Shown: positions 16,470 to 24,868 of the stretch, piece by piece
Numbering within the stretch: the first letter of the stretch is position 1
Layout of the letters: each line of letters starts with the position of its first letter
Assembly (NCBI RefSeq): GCF_038957035.1
Contig: NZ_CP152412.1
Span: forward strand, 1,422,501-1,486,500
Direction: 5' to 3'
Source: Bradyrhizobium sp. B097
Lineage (GTDB): Bacteria; Pseudomonadota; Alphaproteobacteria; Rhizobiales; Xanthobacteraceae
DNA length: 64,000 nucleotides
The notes under the pieces: generated by a model
The model's database searches: none
What the model was told of the DNA's origin: nothing
Seen by the model: the letters and a program-made list of their open reading frames with translations, nothing else
Translations under genes and position numbers: made by a program

Positions 16470-17309
16470 CTATTCCTTGAACAGGATGTCCTCGAGCAGA
16501 TCGAGCCGCCTGATCCTTATGACGCCGTCCTCGATCGCGATGATGCGCTTGGTCTGGAATCGCTTCAGCATCATGGTGATCCACTGACGGGTCGAGCCAA
16601 CCATCGCGGCGATCTGGTCATGTGTCAATTTTCGGTTGATGATGACTGTATCGCCGTCGGCGATTCCATAAAGCTCGGCGAGATTCAAAAGATACTGGGC
16701 GAGCCGCTCGATCACCGAGCGAGTTCCGAGCATCTGCGCCATCGACGAATAGCACTTGCCCTTGGCGATGAGTCCATCGATCAACGCCAGTGCGAAAGCC
16801 GGCACCTGGACCAGCAATCTTTCCAGCGCGGGGCTGGACAAGGCCAGGATCTCGCAGTCCTCCATTGCCACGCCGGACCACATGTGAGGTCCGCCGCCGG
16901 AGATCTCGGGACCGCCGATGAAGTGGCCTGGCGTCCAGTAGGCGAGGGTGATCTCCCGGCCGGATGGCGCAGTGTAGTAGACGCGGACCTGTCCTTTCCC
17001 GATGATGAAAATGCCGCTGTGGTGCTCCCCCTGGCTGAACACCATTTCCCCCTGGGCGGTGAAAACGGTACGTCCGGCGGCCAGGACCTGGGCCTTTTCT
17101 TCGGCGGACAAGCGATCCAGGAACTGCGCGCCGACGTTGAGGCCATCGATGCTCTCGCTCATGAAGAAAGCGGAGTCGCTGGCCATTGCGCGCGGTCCGC
17201 TGGAGACCGCAAGGCTATCCCTTGTTCGATAGCTACCGTCCGCGGAGATGCCTGTCTGCACCATCGGAGTGCGCGCGTAGCCTTCGGAAGCTTCCTTGAT
17301 TGTGGTCAT
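16470..17309 (-). CDS. Crp/Fnr family transcriptional regulator
   Basis: 279 residues. A cyclic-nucleotide-binding-like beta-barrel spans about 65-175 (GEMVFSQGEHHSGIFIIGKG), then a dimer helix and a winged helix-turn-helix near 225-270 (LTHDQIAAMVGSTRQWITMM). The recognition helix keeps the first Arg of CRP-type RETVGR but has Gln and Met where Glu and the second Arg usually lie. Only two Cys are present, so it is not an oxygen-sensing Fe-S FNR. Its effector is unknown. It is encoded between the two transporter operons and is the natural candidate for binding the three GCAA-N4-TTGC sites. The start is uncertain: the first ATG is used, but an internal ATG lies at about residue 42. Confidence 0.88.
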   Translation of the reverse strand: MTTIKEASEGYARTPMVQTGISADGSYRTRDSLAVSSGPRAMASDSAFFMSESIDGLNVGAQFLDRLSAEEKAQVLAAGRTVFTAQGEMVFSQGEHHSGIFIIGKGQVRVYYTAPSGREITLAYWTPGHFIGGPEISGGGPHMWSGVAMEDCEILALSSPALERLLVQVPAFALALIDGLIAKGKCYSSMAQMLGTRSVIERLAQYLLNLAELYGIADGDTVIINRKLTHDQIAAMVGSTRQWITMMLKRFQTKRIIAIEDGVIRIRRLDLLEDILFKE

Positions 17310-17342
17310 TGCGGCCCGGATGTCCTGCGCTGTCGTCCCCTA

Positions 17343-17400
17343 GCTAAGTGTGAGGAGATGGCGAAGTCCACTTCTTTGAATGTCCGTTGGCGCACTTAGC
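17343..17400. promoter_or_regulatory. Inverted repeat near the Crp/Fnr gene start
   Basis: GCTAAGTG (17343-17350) and CACTTAGC (17393-17400) are exact reverse complements, 42 nt apart, beginning 34 bp upstream of the regulator start. They could be an operator pair; chance cannot be excluded. Confidence 0.35.
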
Positions 17401-17531
17401 AAACCTGACGCGAGAACGACATTCCGCTGGAATGGATTTACTGCCGATCTGCCTGGCGTGAGAAAATCATTTGAAGCGTTTGCTGGATGCCGCGATTGGA
17501 ATCCCCCAGCGAATGACGTCTCCGACGCGAT

Positions 17532-17543
17532 GCAAGTAATTGC
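17532..17543. promoter_or_regulatory. Putative Crp/Fnr-type operator, copy 3
   Basis: GCAAGTAATTGC, one base from copy 1, centred 92 bp before the ATG of the second binding protein. Together with copies 1 and 2 it marks every plus-strand unit of the cluster. Confidence 0.55.
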
Positions 17544-17629
17544 TTCTGTTACCGTGGTGTCGGCTCGATAGTCCGGTCTTGCGTTTTGCGGTGGCTGCCG
17601 GCCGCCGATCGATCGTTGGAGATGGGCCG

Positions 17630-19051
17630 ATGCGTTCGCTTTCCTTTTTGAAGACAGCAGCCACCGCCGCGCTTGCCCTAATTGGCCTTGCCGCGATAGC
17701 GCAGGCCGAGACCATCCGGGTCGCGGTCGGGACGCAGGACACCACCATCAACTGCGCGACAGGCGGCCTATTGATTCGTGAGCTCAAGCTGCTGGAGAAA
17801 TTCCTGCCGCATGACGGCAAGTACAAGGATGTCACCTACGACATCCAATGGAAGAACTTCACCAGCGGCGCCCCGCTGACGAACGAAATGGTGGCCGGCA
17901 AGCTGGACTTTGGCGCGATGGCGGATTTTCCGGGTTCGCTCAACGGAGTGGCGTTCCAGAAGGCGGGCCGCCGGAGCCTCTTCATCAGTGTTCTGTCCGG
18001 CAGCACGAAGGGCAGCGGCAACGGCATCGTAGTGCCCTCGAACTCTCCGGTTCAGTCGATCAAGGATCTCAAGGGCAAGACGATTTCCGTACCCTTCGCG
18101 TCGACCTCGCACGGCATGTTGCTGCGCGCGATCGAAGCCGAGGGCTGGAACCCGGAGACGGATGTCAACATCATCACCCAGGCGCCTGAAGTCGCGGGTC
18201 CTGCGCTTCAGGCCAACAAGATCGAGGCGCACGCCGATTTCGTTCCGTTTGCCGAGTTGTTTCCCTGGCGTGGGTTTGCCCGGAAGATCTTTGATGGTTC
18301 GCAAGCCAATGCGCCGACGTTTCACGGGGCGTTGGTCGATGCCGATTACGCGGAAAAGTATCCGGAGATCGTCGTTGCCTACCTGCGCGCCGCGCTCGAG
18401 GCGGATCGCCTGATCGCGAACGAGCCGGAAAAATACAGCGATCTGATTGCCAAGGTGACCGGTATCGAGGCGGAGGTCGTCTATCTGTTCCATGGACCGC
18501 TCGGCCTGCAAACGCGCGACGTGACCTGGAAGCCCGAGTATCGTCAGGCAGTGGCCACCTCGATCAAGACACTGAAGCTGTTGAAGCGCGCCGATAGCGA
18601 CCTCGACATTAATCAGTTCGTGACCGACAAATACATCCGGGCGGCCGTTGCGGAAGCCGGCGGTGACTACGAAGCGCGGCTGAAGAGCTACGACCAGCTT
18701 GGGCTGAAGGTCCTGGATGCGACGACTGGCGCCAAGATCACGGATTTCGGCCGTGTCGCTCAGATTTGGATCAAGGACGAGCCGCTCGTTCAGCACTTCA
18801 GTTCACCGGAAGGCGCTTTGACGGCTCTTGCGGCCCTGGAAAAGCAAGGCAAGGCGATTCGCGTCATCTATGCCCAGGATCGCGAAACCGGAATCAAGCT
18901 GTTCGCAAGTCAGGCGTGGTTTGTGCGGTCGCCAAAGGGAGAGCTCAGTGCGTTCCTGCTCAAGGATGGGGCCGAAAGGTGGTCGACGGCGCATGGTGGC
19001 GTGGTGTTGGACTATGCCGGCGCACGGGAATCGCTTGTAGCGAGCCGTTGA
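17630..19051 (+). CDS. ABC transporter substrate-binding protein with NosL-like C-terminal extension
   Basis: 473 residues, against about 330 for most of the family. A signal peptide (AATAALALIGLAAIAQA, cleavage near residue 24) leads into a NitT/TauT-type binding fold (TIRVAVGTQDTTINCATGGL; later DFGAMADFPGSLNGVAFQ and HADFVPFAELFPWRGFARK). The last 120 or so residues add a separate domain: IRVIYAQDRETGIKLFASQA, then WFVRSPKGELSAFL and WSTAHGGVVLDYAGA. This order resembles NosL, a copper chaperone of nitrous oxide reductase, but its Cys is missing. I infer a fused accessory sensing or docking domain. The ATG at 17630 has GGAG 8 nt upstream. It is the first gene of the second ABC unit. Confidence 0.85.
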   Translation: MRSLSFLKTAATAALALIGLAAIAQAETIRVAVGTQDTTINCATGGLLIRELKLLEKFLPHDGKYKDVTYDIQWKNFTSGAPLTNEMVAGKLDFGAMADFPGSLNGVAFQKAGRRSLFISVLSGSTKGSGNGIVVPSNSPVQSIKDLKGKTISVPFASTSHGMLLRAIEAEGWNPETDVNIITQAPEVAGPALQANKIEAHADFVPFAELFPWRGFARKIFDGSQANAPTFHGALVDADYAEKYPEIVVAYLRAALEADRLIANEPEKYSDLIAKVTGIEAEVVYLFHGPLGLQTRDVTWKPEYRQAVATSIKTLKLLKRADSDLDINQFVTDKYIRAAVAEAGGDYEARLKSYDQLGLKVLDATTGAKITDFGRVAQIWIKDEPLVQHFSSPEGALTALAALEKQGKAIRVIYAQDRETGIKLFASQAWFVRSPKGELSAFLLKDGAERWSTAHGGVVLDYAGARESLVASR

Positions 19052-19054
19052 GCA

Positions 19055-19858
19055 ATGACGACCACTCGCACCGCTGTCCAGGTGCCGTGGGCGCGCTGGC
19101 TCGTTCGGGGTTTCTCGATAGTCGCTTGCATCGTGCTGTGGCAACTCGCCTCAGTTCTGCACCTGAGCCTGGGTTTCGTCACATTCCGCAATGTGCCGCC
19201 GCCGACCGAAGTTCTGCAATCCGCAATCATACTGCTCAAGTCGCCCAAGTTACTGGCTCATGTCGGCAGCAGCCTGTGGAGGGTATTTGCGGGGTACGGC
19301 GCAGCGGTCTTGTTGGGAATTGGCTTTGGCTTTGCGATCGGCCGCTCGCGCGCCGCGAGCGACCTGTTGCTGCCACCGCTCGAGCTGTTGCGGCCGATCC
19401 CGGCGGTGGCCTGGATACCTCTCTCGATCCTGATCTTTCCATCGTCGGAAGTTTCGATGATCTTCATCACTTTCATCGGCGCTTTGTTTCCTATCATTCT
19501 CAACACCGTGCATGGTGTTGCGAATATCGACCGCCGGCTGGTTGCCTCCGCGCGCAGTCTCGGCGGCACGCCTGCCGCCATTCTGCGTGAGATCGTACTG
19601 CCGGGGGCCGCGCCGAGCATCGTTACCGGGCTCGCCATCGGCATGGGCACATCGTGGTTCTGCCTCGTGACCGCGGAGATGATTTCCGGCCAGTTCGGCA
19701 TTGGCTACTACACGTGGGAGGCTTACACGCTGCAGAATTATGCCGATATCATCGTCGGCATGCTCATCATCGGCCTGCTTGGCATGGGCAGTAGCTGGCT
19801 CTTGACGACATTGGGGCATTATCTGATGCCATGGCGGCAGCCAGCGGTCGCACGATGA
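19055..19858 (+). CDS. ABC transporter permease, NitT/TauT type (second system)
   Basis: 267 residues with about six membrane helices. After helix 1 the segment NVPPPTEVLQSAIILLKSPK is typical of SsuC/TauC permeases, and the ATPase-contact EAA loop reads SARSLGGTPAAILREIVLPG near residue 170. It starts 3 bp after the binding-protein gene and overlaps the ATPase gene by ATGA. It would form the inner-membrane channel of the second importer. Confidence 0.93.
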   Translation: MTTTRTAVQVPWARWLVRGFSIVACIVLWQLASVLHLSLGFVTFRNVPPPTEVLQSAIILLKSPKLLAHVGSSLWRVFAGYGAAVLLGIGFGFAIGRSRAASDLLLPPLELLRPIPAVAWIPLSILIFPSSEVSMIFITFIGALFPIILNTVHGVANIDRRLVASARSLGGTPAAILREIVLPGAAPSIVTGLAIGMGTSWFCLVTAEMISGQFGIGYYTWEAYTLQNYADIIVGMLIIGLLGMGSSWLLTTLGHYLMPWRQPAVAR

Positions 19859-20691
19859 ATATTCGGATATCTGATGTTTCGACGAGATCCGTCGGACGTA
19901 TCGGCATCGAGCGCATATCGATCTCGCTTGGGGGTGGCGCTGACGCCTTTGAGGCTGTCCGTGATCTCGATTTCGCAATCGCGCCGGGTGAACTGGTTTG
20001 CGTGCTCGGCCCATCCGGTTGCGGCAAATCCACCTTGCTCGGTGCTTTGGCAGGCCACCTGCCGGTAACACGAGGGCGCTTGACCGTGGATGACCAGGCG
20101 GTTCTTGGCCCGAGTCCGGATCGGGGAATCGTATTTCAGCAACATACGCTGTTTCCGTGGAAGCGTGTTCGCGACAATGTCGGCTTCGGCCCGAAGATGC
20201 GCGGCGTGGGCAGGAGCGAGCGATATCAGGCCGCTGACGAGATTCTGCGGTTGGTCGGCCTTGAGGGCTTCGAGCGCTTCTATCCTTCGCAACTCTCAGG
20301 CGGGATGCAGCAGCGTGTCGAGATCGCGCGTGTTCTGATCAACCGGCCACGTGTGCTGTTGATGGACGAACCGTTCGGCGCACTGGATGCGCAGACTCGC
20401 AGCATGATGCAGGAGGTTCTGCTCGACATCTGGACGAGAATCCCGACAACGACCATCTTCGTGACGCATGATATCGAGGAAGCGCTGTTTCTTGCGGACC
20501 GCGTCATTGTCATGAGCGCCAGACCGGGGCGGGTCATCGAGGACATCCGCCTCCCGTTCGGCCGGCCGCGCCGGGCTGAGCTTGTCACCGAGCCGGATTT
20601 TGTGCGTCTGAAGCGCCGGATTCTCGATCTCCTCAGACAGCCGGATAGCCCGGAGCCGCTTGCGCGTTTGAGTCCGCTCGGGATCAGGTAG
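19855..20691 (+). CDS. ABC transporter ATP-binding protein, NitT/TauT type (second system)
   Basis: 278 residues. Walker A GPSGCGKST near residue 53, Q-loop QQHTLFPW, signature LSGGMQQR near 148, Walker B LLMDEPFGALD near 167 and the switch in FVTHDIEEALFLADR. Start is the ATG at 19855, overlapping the permease stop; the frame extends upstream but there is no reason to use it. It completes the second importer. The two ATPases of the cluster are clearly different sequences, so the transporters are not a recent duplication. Confidence 0.94.
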   Translation: MNIRISDVSTRSVGRIGIERISISLGGGADAFEAVRDLDFAIAPGELVCVLGPSGCGKSTLLGALAGHLPVTRGRLTVDDQAVLGPSPDRGIVFQQHTLFPWKRVRDNVGFGPKMRGVGRSERYQAADEILRLVGLEGFERFYPSQLSGGMQQRVEIARVLINRPRVLLMDEPFGALDAQTRSMMQEVLLDIWTRIPTTTIFVTHDIEEALFLADRVIVMSARPGRVIEDIRLPFGRPRRAELVTEPDFVRLKRRILDLLRQPDSPEPLARLSPLGIR

Positions 20692-20765
20692 GGATGCGTG
20701 AGAGATTCCGTTAGCGTCGCTACCTGGCTCGCGTGGCCGCCATTCACTCTGACGGGCGCCAGCAG

Positions 20766-22157
20766 CTAAGGTCGGACCCGCGCCAGCTCTGCTCGACGAG
20801 AGCCGGTCGGCTCGGTGAGCCTGGCGGCGAGAGCGGCACACTGGTTGCGGATATCGGGAATCGCGATGATCTCCCAGAACGCTGCCCGCGTCAGCGGGCC
20901 CACAGCAAAGAGCCGTTGCGAGACTTCGCCATCGCGGCCGATGATGGCACAGTTGCGATCTGTCTCAATACCGATGCAGAGCGGGTCGACGCGCGCCAGG
21001 CCGCGTTCGAACAGGCCGCGTATTGCCGGGTTTGGCGTGGCGCGCGGATCCTTGACGATGCCGGTGCAATCGACGACGGCGCCCACTTGCATGTTGAGGA
21101 TCCTGGTATCACCGCGCCGGCGATAGTGGATGCGGGCTCCGTCGTCGGTCGGCGCGACGCTGATGACCTTGGCCGCTAACAGGCTGAGCTGCCCCGCATA
21201 GATTGCTTGAGACACGCGGGCCTCGACTTCCGGCGCCATCCGGTGCCGATACACATCCCACCAGGCGCGAGCGTGTTCGAGGAAGCGGTGTTTGGACGCC
21301 TGCGGAAGCTCGTGCCACAGCCGCTGGGTGTAGGGCCGCAGGCCGTCGATCACGCCACGCCAGTCACCCCCCTCGGCCGCATTCCGCGCGATACGGCTGC
21401 GGAGCCAGTGAAGCAGCTTGCTGATGCTGGCGCCAAACGGCACATCGGCTTCGTCAATGCGCTGGGCATTGACACGCCGATGTGGCTTTGCCAGCAGGCC
21501 GCGCCGCGACATCGCGATGATCGGCCCTCGATGGCCGTCGCGCAACAGCGACAGCACGTAGTCGATCATCGTCAGTCCCGTGCCAAGGAGCAGGACTGCC
21601 GCATCGGCATCAACCGGCGCGGTCGACGGCGGCGCCCACGGATCCGCATAACCCGCGCGGCTGGCGCGCATGTCATGTCCGGTCGCAAGAACGGCGGCAT
21701 CGCCGGCCAGCGATTGACCATCGTCGAGCGTGACCGTCACCCCTGCTTGGCCTTCGTTGATATCGACACAAGTCCCACGAACGATGGAAAGACGCTCCAC
21801 GTCTGCCGGATCGGACGTGTGCTGTTCGAGCAAGCTCGCGATGTAGTCGCCATAGATGCGTCGCGGCACGAAACAATAGGGATCCGGACAGAGGGGAACA
21901 TCGAGCTCGCGCGAGCTAAGCCAGCCCCAGAAATGATCAGGCTGGTCCGGCAGCGCGCTCATATTCGCGACGCGCACATTGAGCAGGTGATCGGGATTGC
22001 CGGTGTGATAGGCGATGCCACGGCCGATATCCGGGCGCTGCTCGATCAGCGTGATGCGGAGATCGCGGGCAGGTTGATGTAACAGCTGATAAGCTAGCAG
22101 CACGCCGCTGGCGCCACCACCGATGATGATCACGTGCCGCCTACGGAGGCCCATCAT
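20766..22157 (-). CDS. FAD/NAD(P)-binding protein (YdhS-like)
   Basis: 463 residues. An N-terminal FAD-binding motif HVIIIGGGASGVLLAYQLL is followed by ITLIEQRPDIGRGIAYHTGN and the LLNVRVANMSALPD region of the FAD-NAD(P)-binding family that includes E. coli YdhS. A second dinucleotide motif is LLLGTGLTMIDYVLSLL near residue 185. These proteins are presumed flavin oxidoreductases of unknown reaction. I chose the ATG at 22157 because GGAG lies 7 nt before it; a second ATG follows at once. It is convergent with the second ABC unit across a 74-bp gap, so it may or may not belong to the same system. Confidence 0.82.
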   Translation of the reverse strand: MMGLRRRHVIIIGGGASGVLLAYQLLHQPARDLRITLIEQRPDIGRGIAYHTGNPDHLLNVRVANMSALPDQPDHFWGWLSSRELDVPLCPDPYCFVPRRIYGDYIASLLEQHTSDPADVERLSIVRGTCVDINEGQAGVTVTLDDGQSLAGDAAVLATGHDMRASRAGYADPWAPPSTAPVDADAAVLLLGTGLTMIDYVLSLLRDGHRGPIIAMSRRGLLAKPHRRVNAQRIDEADVPFGASISKLLHWLRSRIARNAAEGGDWRGVIDGLRPYTQRLWHELPQASKHRFLEHARAWWDVYRHRMAPEVEARVSQAIYAGQLSLLAAKVISVAPTDDGARIHYRRRGDTRILNMQVGAVVDCTGIVKDPRATPNPAIRGLFERGLARVDPLCIGIETDRNCAIIGRDGEVSQRLFAVGPLTRAAFWEIIAIPDIRNQCAALAARLTEPTGSRRAELARVRP

Positions 22158-22845
22158 GCTGCCACTCCATTGATCGGCCGGCCGCACCAGGCGTGCGACG
22201 CCGGCAATTCATGCCTTTGACTGCAAGTCGATACGCGACGTCAGAGGCAGGGATGGAGTGCTGACGCCCAAGCCTCAGGAAAGCCGTCCGCTTTACTCAG
22301 CGGGGTCGATACGGGGAGAAAGTCACTAGACGTGAGGGCCAAAAAAGAAGAACTCGTACGGGTCTTCGCGCCCGTCGGTTCGGTCAGGTCGTGCAAGCTT
22401 GCGACATTTTGCCTGGAACCGTTGAACCGTTCCACTGAAGGAATGAAGCCAGGAAGATATCCGACGCATAGACCCTCCTTCGCACCAGGAATTCGTTTCT
22501 AACGATATCATGTCTTCGCGCCGCTCGCGTTTGAATGTCGACGGTGAGTGTAAGTTCGAAAACGATGCGCTGTTCTGCGGCTCTTCTGAGGAGAGTAATT
22601 GTCTTGATGAGGTCGCGGTTGAAATCTCATTCCCCGTGCATGGACCGCAATCACCGTGAACTCGAGGCTCCTCTGCTTCGCGGCGGTGAAGCGTTGGCTA
22701 TTGGCTCTGGCAGCCTCCGAGCTGCATGCGCTCACGGCAAGATGACCAAGCGGTCGATTGCCGGGTCGTGTCACGCTGATATGGTCAGCGCGGGCGGGCG
22801 GATCGCTATGCTTCGCCGCAACTCGTTGTCCGCAGGAGCCGGTTC
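22158..22845. other. Long intergenic region without a recognised gene
   Basis: About 690 bp. All open frames are short and unconvincing. It contains an exact tandem 8-bp repeat (GAACCGTT twice at 22416-22431). No tRNA, transposase fragment or palindromic element was seen. This may be island debris or an untranslated leader. Confidence 0.4.
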
Positions 22846-23820
22846 ATGACTTATGCCTTTCGCTTCAATCAGCCCGGTGGCCCCGAAGTTCTGAAATGGG
22901 AGGAGATCAAGCTCGGCAAGCCCGGCCCTGGCGAGGCGCGGATCCGTCACACCGCCGTTGGCCTCAACTTCGTCGATATTTATAATCGCGCTGGTGTCTA
23001 CAATGTGCCGCTTCCCAGTGGTCTTGGGAGCGAGGGAGCCGGGATCGTCGAGGAGGTCGGCCCGGGAGTCACGAATTTGAAGTCAGGTGATCGCGTCGCC
23101 TATGGCAGTTCACCGCTGGGTGCCTATGCCGAAGAGCGCCTGATACCCGCGGATCGCTTGCTCAAGCTCCCGGACGGCATCGACGACAAGACTGCGGCGG
23201 CCATGATGCTCAAGGGCCTCACCGTGCAGTATCTCATCCGGCAGACATACCGCGTCAAGAGCGGCGACACTATTCTACTGCATGCGGCGGCCGGCGGAGT
23301 TGGTCTGATCCTGGGCCAATGGGCGAAGCATCTTGGTGCGACCGTGATCGGCACCGTCAGCACCGACGAGAAAGCTACGCTCGCCAAGCAACACGGGACC
23401 ACACACGCTATTGTCTATTCCCGCGAAGATTTCGTCGCGCGCGTCAAGGAACTCACCGCGGGCCAGCTGGTGCCGGTGGTTTACGACTCGGTGGGCAAGG
23501 ATACGTTCCTGAAATCGCTGGATTGCCTCGCGCCGCTCGGCTTTGCGGTGCTGTTCGGGCAATCCTCGGGAGCCATTGACCCACTCAATCTCGGTCTCCT
23601 GGCGCAGAAGGGCTCGCTCTATGTGACCCGACCGACACTCAATACCTATGGGGCAAAGCGCGAGAATTTGGTCGCCATGGCGAACGAATTGTTTGAGGTC
23701 GTAAGGTCGGGCGCAGTCAAGATCGAGATCAATCAGACCTATCCGCTCAAGGACGCAGCCAAGGCTCATGCCGATCTCGCCGCGCGCAAAACGACGGGAT
23801 CGACGGTGCTTCTCGTTTAG
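22846..23820 (+). CDS. NADPH:quinone oxidoreductase, zinc-independent MDR family
   Basis: 324 residues, the usual length of QorA-type proteins. YAFRFNQPGGPEVLKWEEI opens the GroES-like domain, VGLNFVDIYNRAGVY is the quinone-reductase signature near residue 40, and LLHAAAGGVGLILGQWAK near 145 is the NADPH-binding loop. No catalytic zinc ligands are visible, as expected for the subfamily. It would reduce quinones by one electron with NADPH in the cytoplasm. Start ATG at 22846 with GGAGCC about 9 nt upstream. The Lrp/AsnC gene lies convergently downstream. Confidence 0.92.
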   Translation: MTYAFRFNQPGGPEVLKWEEIKLGKPGPGEARIRHTAVGLNFVDIYNRAGVYNVPLPSGLGSEGAGIVEEVGPGVTNLKSGDRVAYGSSPLGAYAEERLIPADRLLKLPDGIDDKTAAAMMLKGLTVQYLIRQTYRVKSGDTILLHAAAGGVGLILGQWAKHLGATVIGTVSTDEKATLAKQHGTTHAIVYSREDFVARVKELTAGQLVPVVYDSVGKDTFLKSLDCLAPLGFAVLFGQSSGAIDPLNLGLLAQKGSLYVTRPTLNTYGAKRENLVAMANELFEVVRSGAVKIEINQTYPLKDAAKAHADLAARKTTGSTVLLV

Positions 23821-23849
23821 TCGATTTTGGCACTAGGCTCGATTGCCCG

Positions 23850-24404
23850 CTAAACTCTCGTTTCAGCGGGAGATCGAGCTGGGAGGGCGTGCGGCTTCGG
23901 AAGCTCAAGTGGTGGTACGGGCAGGGCCGTAACGGACTTGATCTTCTCCATTGCGAACCGTGAGGTCACGTTCTTCAGCGCGATCGCGCCGATCAACTTC
24001 TTGTAGAACAGATCGTAGCTTTGCATATCGGCGACGACGACGCGCAGCACGTAGTCGACATCACCTGCCATGCGATAGAATTCGAGGACTTCAGGCATCG
24101 CGCTGACGACAGTCGCGAATTGTCTCAGCCACGCGTCCGAGTGATCGTCGCTCTCGACCGAAACGAATACCGACAGACCCAAGCCAATCTTGTTCTGGTC
24201 GACGATCGCCACCTTGCCGGTGATGATGCCCTCGGTCTCCAGGCGTTGAACGCGTTTCCAGCAAGGCGTTGACGACAGCCCGACACGTTCGCCGATCTCG
24301 GCGACCGACAATGATGCGTCCTCCTGGAGCACCCTCAAGATCTTGCGATCGATGGCATCGAGGCGACGGGACGGCGCTGCCGAAGGCGTTTGGATGTCGG
24401 TCAT
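23850..24404 (-). CDS. Lrp/AsnC family transcriptional regulator
   Basis: 184 residues. Residues about 14-70 form the AsnC-type winged helix-turn-helix (LDAIDRKILRVLQEDASLSV, then VGLSSTPCWKRVQRLE). Residues 80-160 form the RAM ligand-binding, oligomerising domain (AGDVDYVLRVVVADMQSYD). A Pro-rich tail follows, about 20 residues longer than normal. It probably senses an amino acid. Convergent with the quinone reductase gene; the gene it controls is not evident, as nothing starts divergently within 450 bp. Confidence 0.9.
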   Translation of the reverse strand: MTDIQTPSAAPSRRLDAIDRKILRVLQEDASLSVAEIGERVGLSSTPCWKRVQRLETEGIITGKVAIVDQNKIGLGLSVFVSVESDDHSDAWLRQFATVVSAMPEVLEFYRMAGDVDYVLRVVVADMQSYDLFYKKLIGAIALKNVTSRFAMEKIKSVTALPVPPLELPKPHALPARSPAETRV

Positions 24405-24868
24405 GTGCAGAAATTTCTTCCAAATGAGCTGTTGCAGACAATGTTAATTGAAAGGTTATTCTCCGCAAGCCGATGATATTTTGAAAAAGGCGATTGCCGG
24501 GGCAATGCTTTCTACAATCGTGGCCCCGCGTAGTGCATCGGTCCGCTCAACGAAAAAGAAGTCCCGTCGAGTAAAGCGCTGCTGTTGCGCAGGCATGGTC
24601 GACAACACGCACGGGTCGCGCGAAACGACCTCAGGACGAGAAGGATCAATACCTTGGGACATGCGCGGGCTAGGTGGCGGGCGGGGGATCAAATCGCAAC
24701 CCGAACTGAATGTCGGTATCGGCGGTGCGCCTCCCTGATTCAAACCCGCCGTTCGACAGAGTCGGCGGCTCTCCCCGATAGCCTGCAAGCCAGTTCCTTA
24801 ATCTGGAGACGGACCCCGAGTGTCCTTTGGCGCCTGGATTAGAGGAGCCGAGGCACGCTCAGGGAATG
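24405..24868. other. Intergenic region between regulator and integrase
   Basis: About 460 bp with no gene recognised; short frames are antisense shadows. An ATTGCC/GGCAAT inverted repeat lies at 24493-24506. The promoter of the Lrp/AsnC gene should be near its left end. Confidence 0.4.

Larger units (their letters stand above)
17310..17629. other. Divergent promoter region of the Crp/Fnr and second ABC genes
   Basis: About 320 bp with no gene. It holds the 8-bp inverted repeat GCTAAGTG/CACTTAGC at 17343-17400, an ATTCC-GCT-GGAAT dyad at 17421-17433 and the GCAA-N4-TTGC site at 17532-17543. Confidence 0.6.
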
